64,000 bases of DNA from Oscillospiraceae bacterium (lineage in GTDB: Bacteria; Bacillota; Clostridia; Oscillospirales; CAG-272), in NCBI GenBank assembly GCA_015064205.1, contig SVSR01000002.1, forward strand, positions 86,567 to 150,566. The letters run 5' to 3'. The notes beneath the pieces were generated by a model that did not search any database, was not told the origin of the DNA, and saw only the letters and a list, made by a program, of their open reading frames with translations. The position numbers and the translations under genes are program-made. Shown piece by piece: positions 8,377 through 17,366 of this stretch. Within the stretch, counting starts at the first letter, position 1, and every line of letters starts with the position of its first letter.

Positions 8377-8792
8377 TGAAAGACAGAGCAAAAATAAACT
8401 CGTACAAGCTTATACTTTTAGTTATTCTTTGCATTGTATTTGCCGCAGTATATTTTGCTTCTCTTGATTTTGAAGAGGCGCGCGGATACACTAACAGTAT
8501 AATTATGCAGATCTATGCGTACGGCGACGCTGTATTGCTTGTACTTTTTGTAATATTAAACGGCGGTTTTTCCAAAGGTGCGCTGACTGTTGACATGATA
8601 GATAAAAGCGTTGACAAAGAAAAAGCCGAAAAGACGGTGGCACTTATTTCACATACAAAGAAGCTTGCAAAGCCTCTGATGTTTGTTATAATCCCCGTTA
8701 CTTTCACGCTTTTTGCCGACGTCATACTGCTTTTCTGGGGAGATATGATAAAAAGCGCTCTTGACGGTCTTAAATCGCTTCTCGGGTTTTAA
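8376..8792 (+). CDS. Small membrane protein of unknown function
   Basis: 138 residues, not recognised. Three hydrophobic stretches are visible (about residues 9-29, 48-65 and 104-126), joined by a charged cytoplasmic-looking loop rich in Asp/Lys (VDMIDKSVDKEKAEKTV). It begins inside the galK stop (ATGA overlap), implying translational coupling to galactokinase, and is followed 22 bases later by the walJ-like gene. There is no signal peptidase site and no catalytic motif. Alternative in-frame starts further upstream lie inside galK and encode Arg-rich shadow sequence, so 8376 is preferred. Confidence 0.7.
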   Translation: MKDRAKINSYKLILLVILCIVFAAVYFASLDFEEARGYTNSIIMQIYAYGDAVLLVLFVILNGGFSKGALTVDMIDKSVDKEKAEKTVALISHTKKLAKPLMFVIIPVTFTLFADVILLFWGDMIKSALDGLKSLLGF

Positions 8793-8814
8793 ATTTCTCA
8801 TGCGAGGGTAAAAT

Positions 8815-9600
8815 ATGTCCGATATTATCGCATATACTCTTTTTTCGGGCTCGAAGGGTAATTCTGCCCTGATAGCCACGAAAAACACACAGATACTCAT
8901 AGATGCAGGTGTGAGCGCGCGCTCACTTGAAGCCTCGCTCAACTCGCTTGGCACGTCGTTTGCAAATATAAGCGATATTTTCATAACGCACGATCACAGC
9001 GACCACACGAGAGGCCTTGAAACCATCTGCAAAAAATACGATGTGAGAGTTCACATGACAAAGGGCTCGGCAGAGGTAATACTCTCGGGCGCTCTTTCGC
9101 ATGAAATGCATGAAAAGGCACAGATACATGAGCTTATATACAACTACACGGCAGGCGATATCTCTGTTTCTTCCTTCAGAACTCCGCACGACAGCCGCGC
9201 AAGCGTCGGTTATATTATAAAAGCGGGCGGACACACTATCGGGTATGCAACGGACATCGGGCACGTGAATAACGCCATAAGAGAAAATTTAAGCCTTGCA
9301 GACTCGGTTATAATTGAAGCAAATCATGACGTGTCAATGCTAAAAGACGGGCCGTATCCCGAATTTTTAAAATCGCGCATACTTTCAAGATACGGGCATC
9401 TTTCAAACGAAGACTGTGCATCTCTTTGCGCATCTCTTTGCGAAGGCAGAGCAAAGAGAATACTGCTTGCGCATCTTTCAGAGCAAAACAACATTCCCGA
9501 AGAAGCGTTTTTCAGCGTATATTCGGCGCTTGGTAACATAGAGGCGCGCGGCATCACACTTGCTGTTGCCGAGCCTTTTACGCCGACAAGGCTTATATAG
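8815..9600 (+). CDS. MBL-fold hydrolase, WalJ/YycJ-like
   Basis: 261 residues of the metallo-beta-lactamase fold. The metal-binding signature THDHSDH is near residue 58, with further His/Asp ligands (PHDS, GYATDIGHV, IEANHD, LAHLS) in the order seen in YycJ/WalJ. In Bacillus WalJ is linked to the WalRK regulon and coordination of division with replication, and purified homologues act as DNA exonucleases. Here no walRK genes are nearby, but rlmH follows at once, as in the Bacillus walRKHIJ-htrC-rlmH neighbourhood. Function in this organism is inferred from homology only. Confidence 0.85.
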   Translation: MSDIIAYTLFSGSKGNSALIATKNTQILIDAGVSARSLEASLNSLGTSFANISDIFITHDHSDHTRGLETICKKYDVRVHMTKGSAEVILSGALSHEMHEKAQIHELIYNYTAGDISVSSFRTPHDSRASVGYIIKAGGHTIGYATDIGHVNNAIRENLSLADSVIIEANHDVSMLKDGPYPEFLKSRILSRYGHLSNEDCASLCASLCEGRAKRILLAHLSEQNNIPEEAFFSVYSALGNIEARGITLAVAEPFTPTRLI

Positions 9601-9609
9601 AGGTATGAT

Positions 9610-10089
9610 ATGACAGTTAATATAATATTCGTGGGCAACCTTAAAGAGAGCTTTTTCGAAGAGGCTGTCCGCGAATACGAAAAAAGACTTGGCGCGTACT
9701 GTAAGATAAACAATATTTACATCAAGGAGCAGCGCATGAGCGAAAAACCGTCTGAGGCTGAAATCGCCGCTACACTGAAAAAAGAGGGCGATCAGATACT
9801 TGCCGCGCTCCCTTCGCGCTCATACAAGATAGCGCTATGCGTTGAGGGAAAACAGTTAACGAGCGAGGGCTTCGCCGATGTATTTGAGTCGGCGGCCAAC
9901 AACGGCTATAATGAAATAAGCTTTATTATCGGAAGCTCGTGCGGTCTTTCCCACGAGGTGAAAGCCGCGTGCGATAAGCGCTTATCGGTTTCAATGATGA
10001 CCTTTCCTCACAGGCTGATGCGCGTTATACTGCTTGAACAGATATACCGTGCCCAGAATATTCTGGGCGGCGGAAAATACCACAAATAA
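9610..10089 (+). CDS. rlmH: 23S rRNA (pseudouridine-1915 N3)-methyltransferase RlmH
   Basis: 159 residues, SPOUT fold. Methylates pseudouridine 1915 in helix 69 of 23S rRNA in the assembled ribosome. The N-terminal FVGNLKESFF, the SAM-binding FIIGSSCGLS and the C-terminal signature RAQNILGGGKYHK are all present and the length is exactly typical. Nine bases after the walJ-like gene, with an AGAGG ribosome-binding site close to the ATG. Confidence 0.97.
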   Translation: MTVNIIFVGNLKESFFEEAVREYEKRLGAYCKINNIYIKEQRMSEKPSEAEIAATLKKEGDQILAALPSRSYKIALCVEGKQLTSEGFADVFESAANNGYNEISFIIGSSCGLSHEVKAACDKRLSVSMMTFPHRLMRVILLEQIYRAQNILGGGKYHK

Positions 10090-10099
10090 AGAGGGTTTT

Positions 10100-11272
10100 A
10101 TGAAAGAAATACTGCTTTTAAAATACGGCGAGGTCGTACTCAAGGGCGCTAACAAGAGCGTTTTTGAAAACGCGATGGTCCGTGATATAAAAAGAAAAGT
10201 GGCAGACTGCGGTAATTTCTCCGTAAGCCGCTGTCAGAGCACAGTTTTCGTTGAGCCGCTTGATGATTTTGCGGATATCGACGGCGCGCTTGAAGCCTGC
10301 AAAAAGGTTTTCGGTATAGTTTCTATCTGCCGTGCCGCCGTTTGCGACAAGGATATGGACTCGATACTTAAAACTGTGAAAGAATATATCCCGGAGTATC
10401 TCACGGGCTGCAGGACATTCAAGGCTGACGCCAAAAGAAGCGACAAAAAGTTCCCGCTTAAATCTCCTCAGATAGCGGCAGAGGTTGGCGGCGCTGTCCT
10501 TTCTGCTGCAGGCGGCATCAGAGTTGATGTGAAAAACCCCGACATTGTTGTTATGGTTGAGATACGCGAAACGTCCGCATACGTTCACGCAGGCAAGATA
10601 CGCGGCGCGGGCGGTATGCCCCAGGGCTCGTCAGGCAGAGGTCTTCTGCTTCTTTCGGGCGGTATCGACAGCCCCGTTGCAGGATATATGATGGCAAAGA
10701 GAGGCGTTGAGATCGAGGCGCTTCACTTTGAAAGCTTCCCGTACACCAGCGAGAGAGCACGCGAAAAAGTGTTCGAGCTTGCCCGTATACTCTCGGGCTA
10801 TACCTCGGGCATCAAGGTACACGTTATATCGCTGACAAAGATACAGGAAGAACTGAAAAACAACTGCGAAGAAGATTATTTCACTCTGCTTCTGCGCAGA
10901 TTCATGATGCATCTGGCACAAAGGGTTGCAGAATTATACAACTGCAAGGCAATAATAACAGGAGAAAGCCTTGCTCAGGTGGCAAGCCAGACGATGCAGG
11001 CAATAGCCGTTACCGATGCGGCTGTTGACATGCCCGTATTCCGCCCTGCCATCGGTCTTGATAAGGAAGAGATAATCCGTATTGCTCGAGAGATCGGCAC
11101 GTTTGAAACGTCGATTCTTCCGTTTGAAGACTGTTGCACGGTGTTTACTCCCCGTCATCCGCGTACAAAACCCGAGCTTGAAAAGGTTATGGCTCAGGAA
11201 AATCGCGTTGACTTCGCAACTCTTGCAGACGAGGCGTTTCAATCAATGTATACGGTAGAAATCAAGCCCTAA
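10100..11272 (+). CDS. thiI: tRNA 4-thiouridine synthase ThiI
   Basis: 390 residues. Adenylates and thiolates U8 of tRNA; also linked to thiazole synthesis. N-terminal ferredoxin-like/THUMP region, then the PP-loop ATP pyrophosphatase motif LSGGIDSPVAGYM near residue 190 and the C-terminal EDCCTVF segment. It lacks the rhodanese domain of the E. coli enzyme, as is usual in Gram-positives, so a partner Cys desulfurase delivers sulfur. ATG at 10100 follows AAAGAGGGTTTT. A start 66 bases upstream would overlap rlmH and is rejected. Confidence 0.95.
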   Translation: MKEILLLKYGEVVLKGANKSVFENAMVRDIKRKVADCGNFSVSRCQSTVFVEPLDDFADIDGALEACKKVFGIVSICRAAVCDKDMDSILKTVKEYIPEYLTGCRTFKADAKRSDKKFPLKSPQIAAEVGGAVLSAAGGIRVDVKNPDIVVMVEIRETSAYVHAGKIRGAGGMPQGSSGRGLLLLSGGIDSPVAGYMMAKRGVEIEALHFESFPYTSERAREKVFELARILSGYTSGIKVHVISLTKIQEELKNNCEEDYFTLLLRRFMMHLAQRVAELYNCKAIITGESLAQVASQTMQAIAVTDAAVDMPVFRPAIGLDKEEIIRIAREIGTFETSILPFEDCCTVFTPRHPRTKPELEKVMAQENRVDFATLADEAFQSMYTVEIKP

Positions 11273-11315
11273 ATGCAGAATTTTTATATTATATAATTTA
11301 GTTATAGTAACACTA

Positions 11316-11344
11316 TTGACAAAACGGGCAAATTTAGTTACAAT
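11316..11344 (+). promoter_or_regulatory. Sigma-A promoter for rny
   Basis: TTGACA (11316-11321), 17-base spacer, TACAAT (11339-11344); the leader to the rny GTG is about 80 bases. Confidence 0.7.
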
Positions 11345-11429
11345 TATAGTATGTGTAGGTATAAAATGAAGATAATATAAATTTTGACTGTCACATAAAT
11401 ACTATAACAATCCAAGGAGGTGTAAAGAA

Positions 11430-12986
11430 GTGGAATTCAATACTTTAACAGCAATCGCAGCCATCGTTGCCGTTATCGTAGGCCTGGGGCTCGGCTTTTT
11501 AGGCGGCGTTATATACCGCAAAAAGGTTGCCGAAGCTGAAATCGGCTCTGCCGAGGAACAGGCTAAGAGAATCGTTGACGACGGCTTTAAAGAAGCGGAA
11601 ACGCTAAAAAAAGAAGCTCTTCTTGAAGCAAAAGAAGAAATTCTCAAGCAGAGAAATGAATCAGAACGCGAAATAAAAGAGCGCAGAAGCGAGCTTTCAA
11701 AGCAAGAATCACGCGTTGCCAAGAGAGAAGAAACTCTTGAGCGCAAGATAGAAAGCCTTGAAGAAAAGGAAGAGGTTCTTTCTGCAAAGATAAAGGAAGC
11801 TGAAGACAAAGCAGAAGCTCTTGAAAAGCTAAAGGAAGAAGAACTCAAAACTCTCGAAAAGATCTCAGGACTTACCTCAGAGCAGGCTAAGGCAGAGATC
11901 ATCGCAAGGCTTGACGATGAGATCAGGCACGAAAAGGCTATGCGCCTTGCAGAATACGAGCAAGAGTTCAAAGACGAAGCCGATGAAAAGGCTAAGAACA
12001 TTCTTGCCCTTTCTATTCAGAGATGCGCCGCAGATCTTGTTGCCGAAGCAACGGTATCCGTTGTTGCTCTCCCAAGCGACGAGATGAAGGGCCGCATAAT
12101 CGGCCGAGAAGGACGTAATATCCACACAATTGAAGCTATGACGGGCGTTGACCTTATAATTGACGACACTCCCGAAGCAATCACTCTTTCAAGCTTTGAT
12201 CCGATAAGACGTGAGGTTGCAAGAATAGCTCTTGAAAAGCTTATCGGAGACGGACGTATCCATCCGGCAAGAATTGAGGAAACAGTTGAGCGTGCGCGCC
12301 GCGAGGTTGACGCAGTTATCAAGCAGGCAGGAGAACAGGCTACTTACGAAACAGGTATTCACGGTCTTTCACCCGAGCTTATCAAGCTTCTCGGCCGTCT
12401 TAAATACCGTACGAGCTACGGTCAGAACGTACTTAATCACTCGATCGAGGTGTCAATTCTTTCGGGCATCATAGCAGACGAGCTTGGTATAGACAGCATG
12501 CCTGCAAAGAGAGCCGGACTTCTGCATGATATCGGTAAGGCTCTTACCCAGGAAATCGAGGGCTCTCACGTACAGCTTGGTGTTGATATCGCCAAGAAAT
12601 ACAAGGAGCATCAGGAAATTATCCACGCAATTGAAGCTCACCACGGCGACGTTGAACCGACAACAATTACGGCAATCATCGTTCAGGCAGCTGACGCGAT
12701 TTCAGCCGCACGTCCCGGAGCGCGCCGCGAGGATCTTGAAAACTACATCAAGCGTCTTCAGAAGCTTGAAGAGATTACCAACAGCTTCAGCGGTGTTGAA
12801 AAATCATTTGCTATTCAGGCAGGCCGCGAGATCCGCATAGCCGTTAAGCCTGAAGAGGTTAACGACGATCAGATGATCGTTATCGCAAGAGAAATCGTTA
12901 ACAAAATTGAAAGCGAACTGCAATATCCCGGTCAGATAAAGGTACATCTGATACGCGAAAGCCGTGCAATAGATTACGCTAAGTAA
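11430..12986 (+). CDS. rny: Ribonuclease Y
   Basis: 518 residues, the standard length. Membrane-anchored endoribonuclease that starts mRNA decay in Firmicutes. One N-terminal transmembrane helix (about residues 5-27), a long charged coiled coil (30-200), a KH domain ([11 protein letters not shown] near 222), then the HD domain with HSIEVS and LHDIGKA providing metal ligands. The start is GTG at 11430, set by AAGGAGG ten bases upstream; there is no better ATG. Confidence 0.97.
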   Translation: MEFNTLTAIAAIVAVIVGLGLGFLGGVIYRKKVAEAEIGSAEEQAKRIVDDGFKEAETLKKEALLEAKEEILKQRNESEREIKERRSELSKQESRVAKREETLERKIESLEEKEEVLSAKIKEAEDKAEALEKLKEEELKTLEKISGLTSEQAKAEIIARLDDEIRHEKAMRLAEYEQEFKDEADEKAKNILALSIQRCAADLVAEATVSVVALPSDEMKGRIIGREGRNIHTIEAMTGVDLIIDDTPEAITLSSFDPIRREVARIALEKLIGDGRIHPARIEETVERARREVDAVIKQAGEQATYETGIHGLSPELIKLLGRLKYRTSYGQNVLNHSIEVSILSGIIADELGIDSMPAKRAGLLHDIGKALTQEIEGSHVQLGVDIAKKYKEHQEIIHAIEAHHGDVEPTTITAIIVQAADAISAARPGARREDLENYIKRLQKLEEITNSFSGVEKSFAIQAGREIRIAVKPEEVNDDQMIVIAREIVNKIESELQYPGQIKVHLIRESRAIDYAK

Positions 12987-13078
12987 AACTTCGTAATGCG
13001 GCAGGGATTAAAGATATATATAGCTTAAACGCATATAACCGTCCGGATTTGCGGGCGTAAGTATATATCAAAATTTAT

Positions 13079-13105
13079 GGGGGAGGCGCATCTTGCGCCT
13101 CCCCC
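13079..13105 (+). terminator. Strong 12-bp GC hairpin after rny
   Basis: GGGGGAGGCGCA (13079-13090), loop TCT, TGCGCCTCCCCC (13094-13105): a perfect 12-bp stem. It lies 92 bases after the rny stop and about 40 before the CDF start. No U tract follows, only an AT-rich run, so it may be a terminator, an mRNA-stability hairpin or an extragenic repeat unit. Confidence 0.5.
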
Positions 13106-13146
13106 GTATAATAATATTATATAATTTATCCTACACGGAGGATATT

Positions 13147-14337
13147 ATGAATCTTCGTTTTCTTTCTCTTTTTGTAAATAATCTTAACGATAAAAGCCCG
13201 AAAGCAAAGCAGTCGGCAGGAAAAGCCGCAGGAATTATCGGAATTTTATCGAATGTTATCCTTTTTATAATAAAGCTTATTGTTGGTATAGCGTGCTCGA
13301 GTATTGCGATAACGGCAGACGCTATCAACAACATATCCGACGCAGGAAGCGCCGTGATATCTCTTATCGGCTTCAAGCTTTCGGAAAAGCCGGCCGATGA
13401 CGAGCACCCGTACGGCCACGCGCGGATAGAATATCTTGCAGGATTTATAGTTTCGCTTATAATAACCGTGCTTGGTGTACAGTTTTTCAAGGATTCGATA
13501 ATTGCGATAACAGACAAAGCAAGATCAGCATACAGTCTTGCGGCTATTATAATTCTCGTTATTTCTATTATCATAAAGCTATGGCAGGCAAGCTTTTATA
13601 AGGCTGTTGGCAAGCATATCGGCTCAAGCTCGCTTATTGCAACGTCGGCAGACAGCAGAAACGACGTTATATCAACCTCTGCCGTTCTTGTCGGGGCAAT
13701 TATATCAAAGTTTTTTGATATATCGCTCGACGGTTATCTCGGCGTTATCATAGCGGTATTCATCGTATATTCGGGAATCAGGCTTATAATAGAAACGGCA
13801 GACCCGATACTCGGAAGCGCGCCCGACGACGAGCTTGTTTGCGAGATCAGCGAAAAGATACTGTCGTACGAGGGGATTCTCGGTATTCATGACCTTATCA
13901 TACACAATTACGGTGAGGGCAGGAGATTTGCTTCGGTTCACTGCGAGGTTGATGCAAATGAGGATATTTTAAAAAGTCACGATATTATTGACAATATTGA
14001 ATTTGATTTTCTCAGAAACAAAGGAATTCAGCTTGTTATACACATGGACCCTGTTGTAACTGATGACGAAAGAGTAAATTCTCTCAAAAAAGCTGTCAGC
14101 GAGATTATTGCAAACTTGTCTTGTGAGATACATGAGCCTATATCGATGCACGATTTCAGGGTGGTTTTCGGTCAGACTCACTCGAATTTGCTTTTTGACA
14201 TACTGATAAATGCTTCGTGCAAGGCAGACTGCAAAACTATCTGCGAGAAAATAGAGGCTGAGATAAAGAAGTTATCAAGCGATTACAATGCGGTTATAAA
14301 CGTTGACAGGAATTATACAACCGTTAATGCGAAGTAG
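13147..14337 (+). CDS. Cation diffusion facilitator (CDF) transporter
   Basis: 396 residues. CDF proteins export divalent cations (Zn, Fe, Mn, Cd) by proton antiport. Six hydrophobic segments lie in the first ~215 residues. The metal-site residues of helix 2 (ADAINNISDAG) and helix 5 (SADSRNDVIST) and the DEHPYGHARIEY loop are intact. The soluble C-terminal half extends to about residue 396, longer than the minimal family, with the ferredoxin-like ZT-dimerisation domain near 240-320. Metal specificity cannot be read off. ATG at 13147 follows CGGAGGATATT. Confidence 0.9.
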   Translation: MNLRFLSLFVNNLNDKSPKAKQSAGKAAGIIGILSNVILFIIKLIVGIACSSIAITADAINNISDAGSAVISLIGFKLSEKPADDEHPYGHARIEYLAGFIVSLIITVLGVQFFKDSIIAITDKARSAYSLAAIIILVISIIIKLWQASFYKAVGKHIGSSSLIATSADSRNDVISTSAVLVGAIISKFFDISLDGYLGVIIAVFIVYSGIRLIIETADPILGSAPDDELVCEISEKILSYEGILGIHDLIIHNYGEGRRFASVHCEVDANEDILKSHDIIDNIEFDFLRNKGIQLVIHMDPVVTDDERVNSLKKAVSEIIANLSCEIHEPISMHDFRVVFGQTHSNLLFDILINASCKADCKTICEKIEAEIKKLSSDYNAVINVDRNYTTVNAK

Positions 14338-14385
14338 TTTTTTGAGACTGAATCTTGTCTAATAAAATCATTTGTTTGACAAGGT

Positions 14386-14413
14386 GTTACTTTCCGTGCG
14401 CACGGAAAGTAAC
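14386..14413. repeat. 28-bp perfect palindrome between CDF gene and alaS
   Basis: GTTACTTTCCGTGC followed directly by its exact reverse complement. It sits in the convergent gap, upstream of the bidirectional terminator. It has no loop, so cruciform or protein binding is as likely as an RNA hairpin. It resembles the arm style of Clostridial extragenic repeats with TTACTTTC...GAAAGTAA ends, but copy number is unknown from this window. Confidence 0.6.
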
Positions 14414-14461
14414 CAACGGTGCGTATAAGGGGAAGGCGGTTTGCCCGCGGGGGATACACGC

Positions 14462-14495
14462 AAAAAAGGATGTTGAAAAACCAACATCCTTTTTT
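14462..14495. terminator. Bidirectional terminator between CDF gene (+) and alaS (-)
   Basis: Six A, stem GGATGTTG (14468-14475), loop AAAAAC, stem CAACATCC (14482-14489), six T. U tracts are formed on both strands, suiting the convergent genes. Confidence 0.85.
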
Positions 14496-14510
14496 CTTAT
14501 ATCATTTATC

Positions 14511-17141
14511 TTACTTTACCATGCCTGCAAGTATGTCCTTCGCCGCTGCAAGCGCTTCTTCCATTTTCGAAGCATCTGCTGCACCTGACATAGCATTGTC
14601 TGGACGTCCGCCGCCCTTACCGCCTGCTATCGCGCTTATCTGCGAAAGAAGCTTGCCTGCATGCGCGCCTGCCGCTACTGCTTCCTTACCGCACGCCGCA
14701 ACAAAGTTTAACTTGCCTTCAAAGCTTGTTCCAAGCACTACTACAATGTCTGCATTGCTTGCCTTGAGCTCGTCGCATACGCTTCTTGCCGCATCGGGAG
14801 CCATTGCATCTGTCATCGCTGTTACGATTCTGACAGAACCTACCGCAACAGCGCCGCTCATAATATCTGCCGTCTTTGACGCCGCGATCTTTGAGTTGAG
14901 GCTTTCGATCTCGCCCTTCATACGCTTTATCTCGCTTTGAAGATGCGCCGCATGTGTTGCAATATCGCCTATCTTTGAAACTTTAAGCTCCTTTGCCGTA
15001 TCAGCAATAAGGCTTTCCTTTTCGCTTATATAATCAAGCACTCCCGTACCTGTTATACCTTCTATTCTTCTGACACCTGCCGCAACCGAGCTTTCTGCGA
15101 TTATCTTGAAAAGTCCCGCCTTGCCCGTGTTATCAAGGTGAGTTCCCCCGCAAAGCTCTGTTGAAAACTCGCCCATCTTTACAACTCGTACAACACTTCC
15201 GTACTTTTCGCCAAATAGCGCCATCGCGCCCATTTTGCGCGCACTGTCTATATCCGTTTCAGCCGTAACTACCGCTTCGCCTGCAAGTATGTGAGCGTTT
15301 ACTATTGCTTCAACACGGCGGATCTCATCTGTTGTGAGCGCCGCGAAATGAGTAAAGTCAAATCTCACTCTGTCGGGATCAACGTAGGAGCCTGCCTGCT
15401 CAACGTGCGTGCCAAGCACCTCTCTGAGAGCCGCCTGAAGTAAGTGCGCCGCCGAGTGATTACGTTTGATCGCGTCACGTCTTACCGTGTCTATCTCGGC
15501 ACTTACCGTGTCGCCAACGCTAACCTTTCCGCTTACAAGATTACAGATGTGGATATACACGCCGTCAGACTTCTTCGTATCTACAACCTCGATAGACAGA
15601 TTATCGCCACATATCACACCCGTGTCGCCTACCTGGCCGCCGCCCTCTCCGTAGAAAGGAGTTTTGTCAAGCACAAGTGTAAATTCTCCCTCGCTTACAC
15701 TTTCGCGCGCTTCATCTTCTGCGATAATTCCTATTACCTTTGCCTGCGTTGCAGTTTCGGTATATCCTGTAAAGATCGTCTTTTCAAAGCCTGTGAGAAG
15801 CGATTTTGATTCATCGCTCCAGCCGCTTATATTAGCTCTCGCGCTTCTTGCGCGCTCACGCTGGTCTGCCATGAGCTTCTTGAACGCTTCTTCGTCTGTT
15901 TCAAGTCCTTTTTCTTCAAGTATCTCGCGCGTAAGGTCGATCGGGAATCCGAATGTATCGTAAAGCTTGAACGCATCTTCGCCCGAAACTTTTTTGAGTC
16001 CGCTTGCCTTTGCCTTTTCGATGATAGTACCGAGGATCGAAAGACCTGCGTCGATTGTTGCATTAAAGCGCTCTTCTTCGATCGCTATTACCTTGAAGAT
16101 ATAATCCTTCTTTTCTTCAAGCTCAGGGTATCCTGCCTTGTTTCCGTTTATAACTCCCTCGCAAAGCTCGGTCAAGAACATTCTTTCAATACCGAGAAGC
16201 TTGCCGTGACGGCTTGCACGTCTGAGAATACGCCTGAGAACGTATCCGCGTCCTTCGTTTGAGGGAATAACGCCGTCGGATATCATAAAGGTTGCGCTTC
16301 TGATATGGTCGGTGATAACGCGTATGGAAACGTCGTTGTCCTTATCCTTGCCATACTCTTTTCCTGCGATTGCGCAAACCTCGTCGAGAGTTTTTCTTAT
16401 TGTGTCGACCTCGAACATGTTATCAACATCCTGCATTACGCATGCAAGTCTTTCAAGTCCCATGCCCGTGTCAATATTCTTCTGTGAAAGCTCTGTGTAA
16501 TTACCCTGACCGTCGTTGTTAAACTGCGAGAACACGTTATTCCATATTTCCATATAGCGGTCGCAATCGCAGCCCGGCTTACAGTCGGGTGAGCCGCATC
16601 CGTGCTTTATTCCGCGGTCGAAGTATATTTCAGAGCATGGACCGCAAGGACCTGTACCGTGTTCCCAGAAGTTATCCGCCTTGCCCATTCTTACAACACG
16701 CTCGGCGGGAACGCCGATATCCTCTGTCCATATCTTATACGCTTCTTCGTCATTTTCATATATGGACGGCCATAAAAGCTCTCCCGGAATCTCGAGAGTT
16801 TTAGTCAGAAACTCCCACGACCATGCGATAGCCTCATCCTTAAAATAATCTCCGAAGCTGAAGTTTCCGAGCATTTCAAAATAAGTACCGTGGCGCGCTG
16901 TGTGACCAACTCTTTCAAGGTCGGGCGTTCTGATGCACTTCTGGCATGTGGTTACTCTTTTTCTCGGGGGCTCAACCTCTCCCGTAAAGAATTTCTTCAT
17001 GGGGGCCATACCCGAGTTTATAAGAAGAAGAGATTTATCGTTTATCGGAACAAGAGGGTAGCTCGGAAGCCTGAGATGCCCCTTTGATTCAAAAAACGAC
17101 AGATACTTTTCTCTGAGTTCATTTAAGCCTGTCCACTTCAT
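14511..17141 (-). CDS. alaS: Alanyl-tRNA synthetase
   Basis: 876 residues, full length. N-terminal class II catalytic core (start MKWTGLNELREKYLSFF; GHTARHGTYFEMLGNFSFGDYF; GMGLERL), tRNA-recognition domain, then the editing domain with the zinc-type HSAAHLLQ and CGGTH motifs, and the C-terminal oligomerisation (C-Ala) domain. Charges tRNA-Ala and clears Ser/Gly mischarging. Its own promoter lies at 17204-17233. I looked for a T-box leader in the ~60-base 5' leader and found neither the T-box sequence nor room for one. Confidence 0.98.
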   Translation of the reverse strand: MKWTGLNELREKYLSFFESKGHLRLPSYPLVPINDKSLLLINSGMAPMKKFFTGEVEPPRKRVTTCQKCIRTPDLERVGHTARHGTYFEMLGNFSFGDYFKDEAIAWSWEFLTKTLEIPGELLWPSIYENDEEAYKIWTEDIGVPAERVVRMGKADNFWEHGTGPCGPCSEIYFDRGIKHGCGSPDCKPGCDCDRYMEIWNNVFSQFNNDGQGNYTELSQKNIDTGMGLERLACVMQDVDNMFEVDTIRKTLDEVCAIAGKEYGKDKDNDVSIRVITDHIRSATFMISDGVIPSNEGRGYVLRRILRRASRHGKLLGIERMFLTELCEGVINGNKAGYPELEEKKDYIFKVIAIEEERFNATIDAGLSILGTIIEKAKASGLKKVSGEDAFKLYDTFGFPIDLTREILEEKGLETDEEAFKKLMADQRERARSARANISGWSDESKSLLTGFEKTIFTGYTETATQAKVIGIIAEDEARESVSEGEFTLVLDKTPFYGEGGGQVGDTGVICGDNLSIEVVDTKKSDGVYIHICNLVSGKVSVGDTVSAEIDTVRRDAIKRNHSAAHLLQAALREVLGTHVEQAGSYVDPDRVRFDFTHFAALTTDEIRRVEAIVNAHILAGEAVVTAETDIDSARKMGAMALFGEKYGSVVRVVKMGEFSTELCGGTHLDNTGKAGLFKIIAESSVAAGVRRIEGITGTGVLDYISEKESLIADTAKELKVSKIGDIATHAAHLQSEIKRMKGEIESLNSKIAASKTADIMSGAVAVGSVRIVTAMTDAMAPDAARSVCDELKASNADIVVVLGTSFEGKLNFVAACGKEAVAAGAHAGKLLSQISAIAGGKGGGRPDNAMSGAADASKMEEALAAAKDILAGMVK

Positions 17142-17203
17142 AATTTATCATTCCTTTCACGGCGAAAAACTCGCCTCGCATACACATTTTTATCCATTAT
17201 TGT

Positions 17204-17233
17204 ATTATATCAAATCTGACAGGCCCATGTCAA
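17204..17233 (-). promoter_or_regulatory. Sigma-A promoter for alaS
   Basis: On the minus strand TTGACA (17233-17228), 18-base spacer, TATAAT (17209-17204): both hexamers are consensus. Confidence 0.75.
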
Positions 17234-17323
17234 TGATTTTAACAAAATTATATCTCCCCACACAAAAAAGTTCGTCTTTAATGGCGCTTTAATAAAAAAA
17301 TACTTTCTTTTTTCACGCTTTTA

Positions 17324-17332
17324 TGGTATACT
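17324..17332 (+). promoter_or_regulatory. Possible extended -10 promoter for the ComEC-like gene
   Basis: TGGTATACT (TG-N-TATACT) lies about 34 bases before the ATG at 17367. The -35 region 17 bases upstream (TTTCTT) is poor, so this relies on the extended -10. Confidence 0.4.
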
Positions 17333-17366
17333 TTCAGTAATAATTGCAGTATAATAAGGAGCTCAC

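Noticed and set aside
17142..17366. T-box riboswitch for alaS (and for serS near 54964)
   Set aside because: No T-box sequence or specifier stem; leaders too short.
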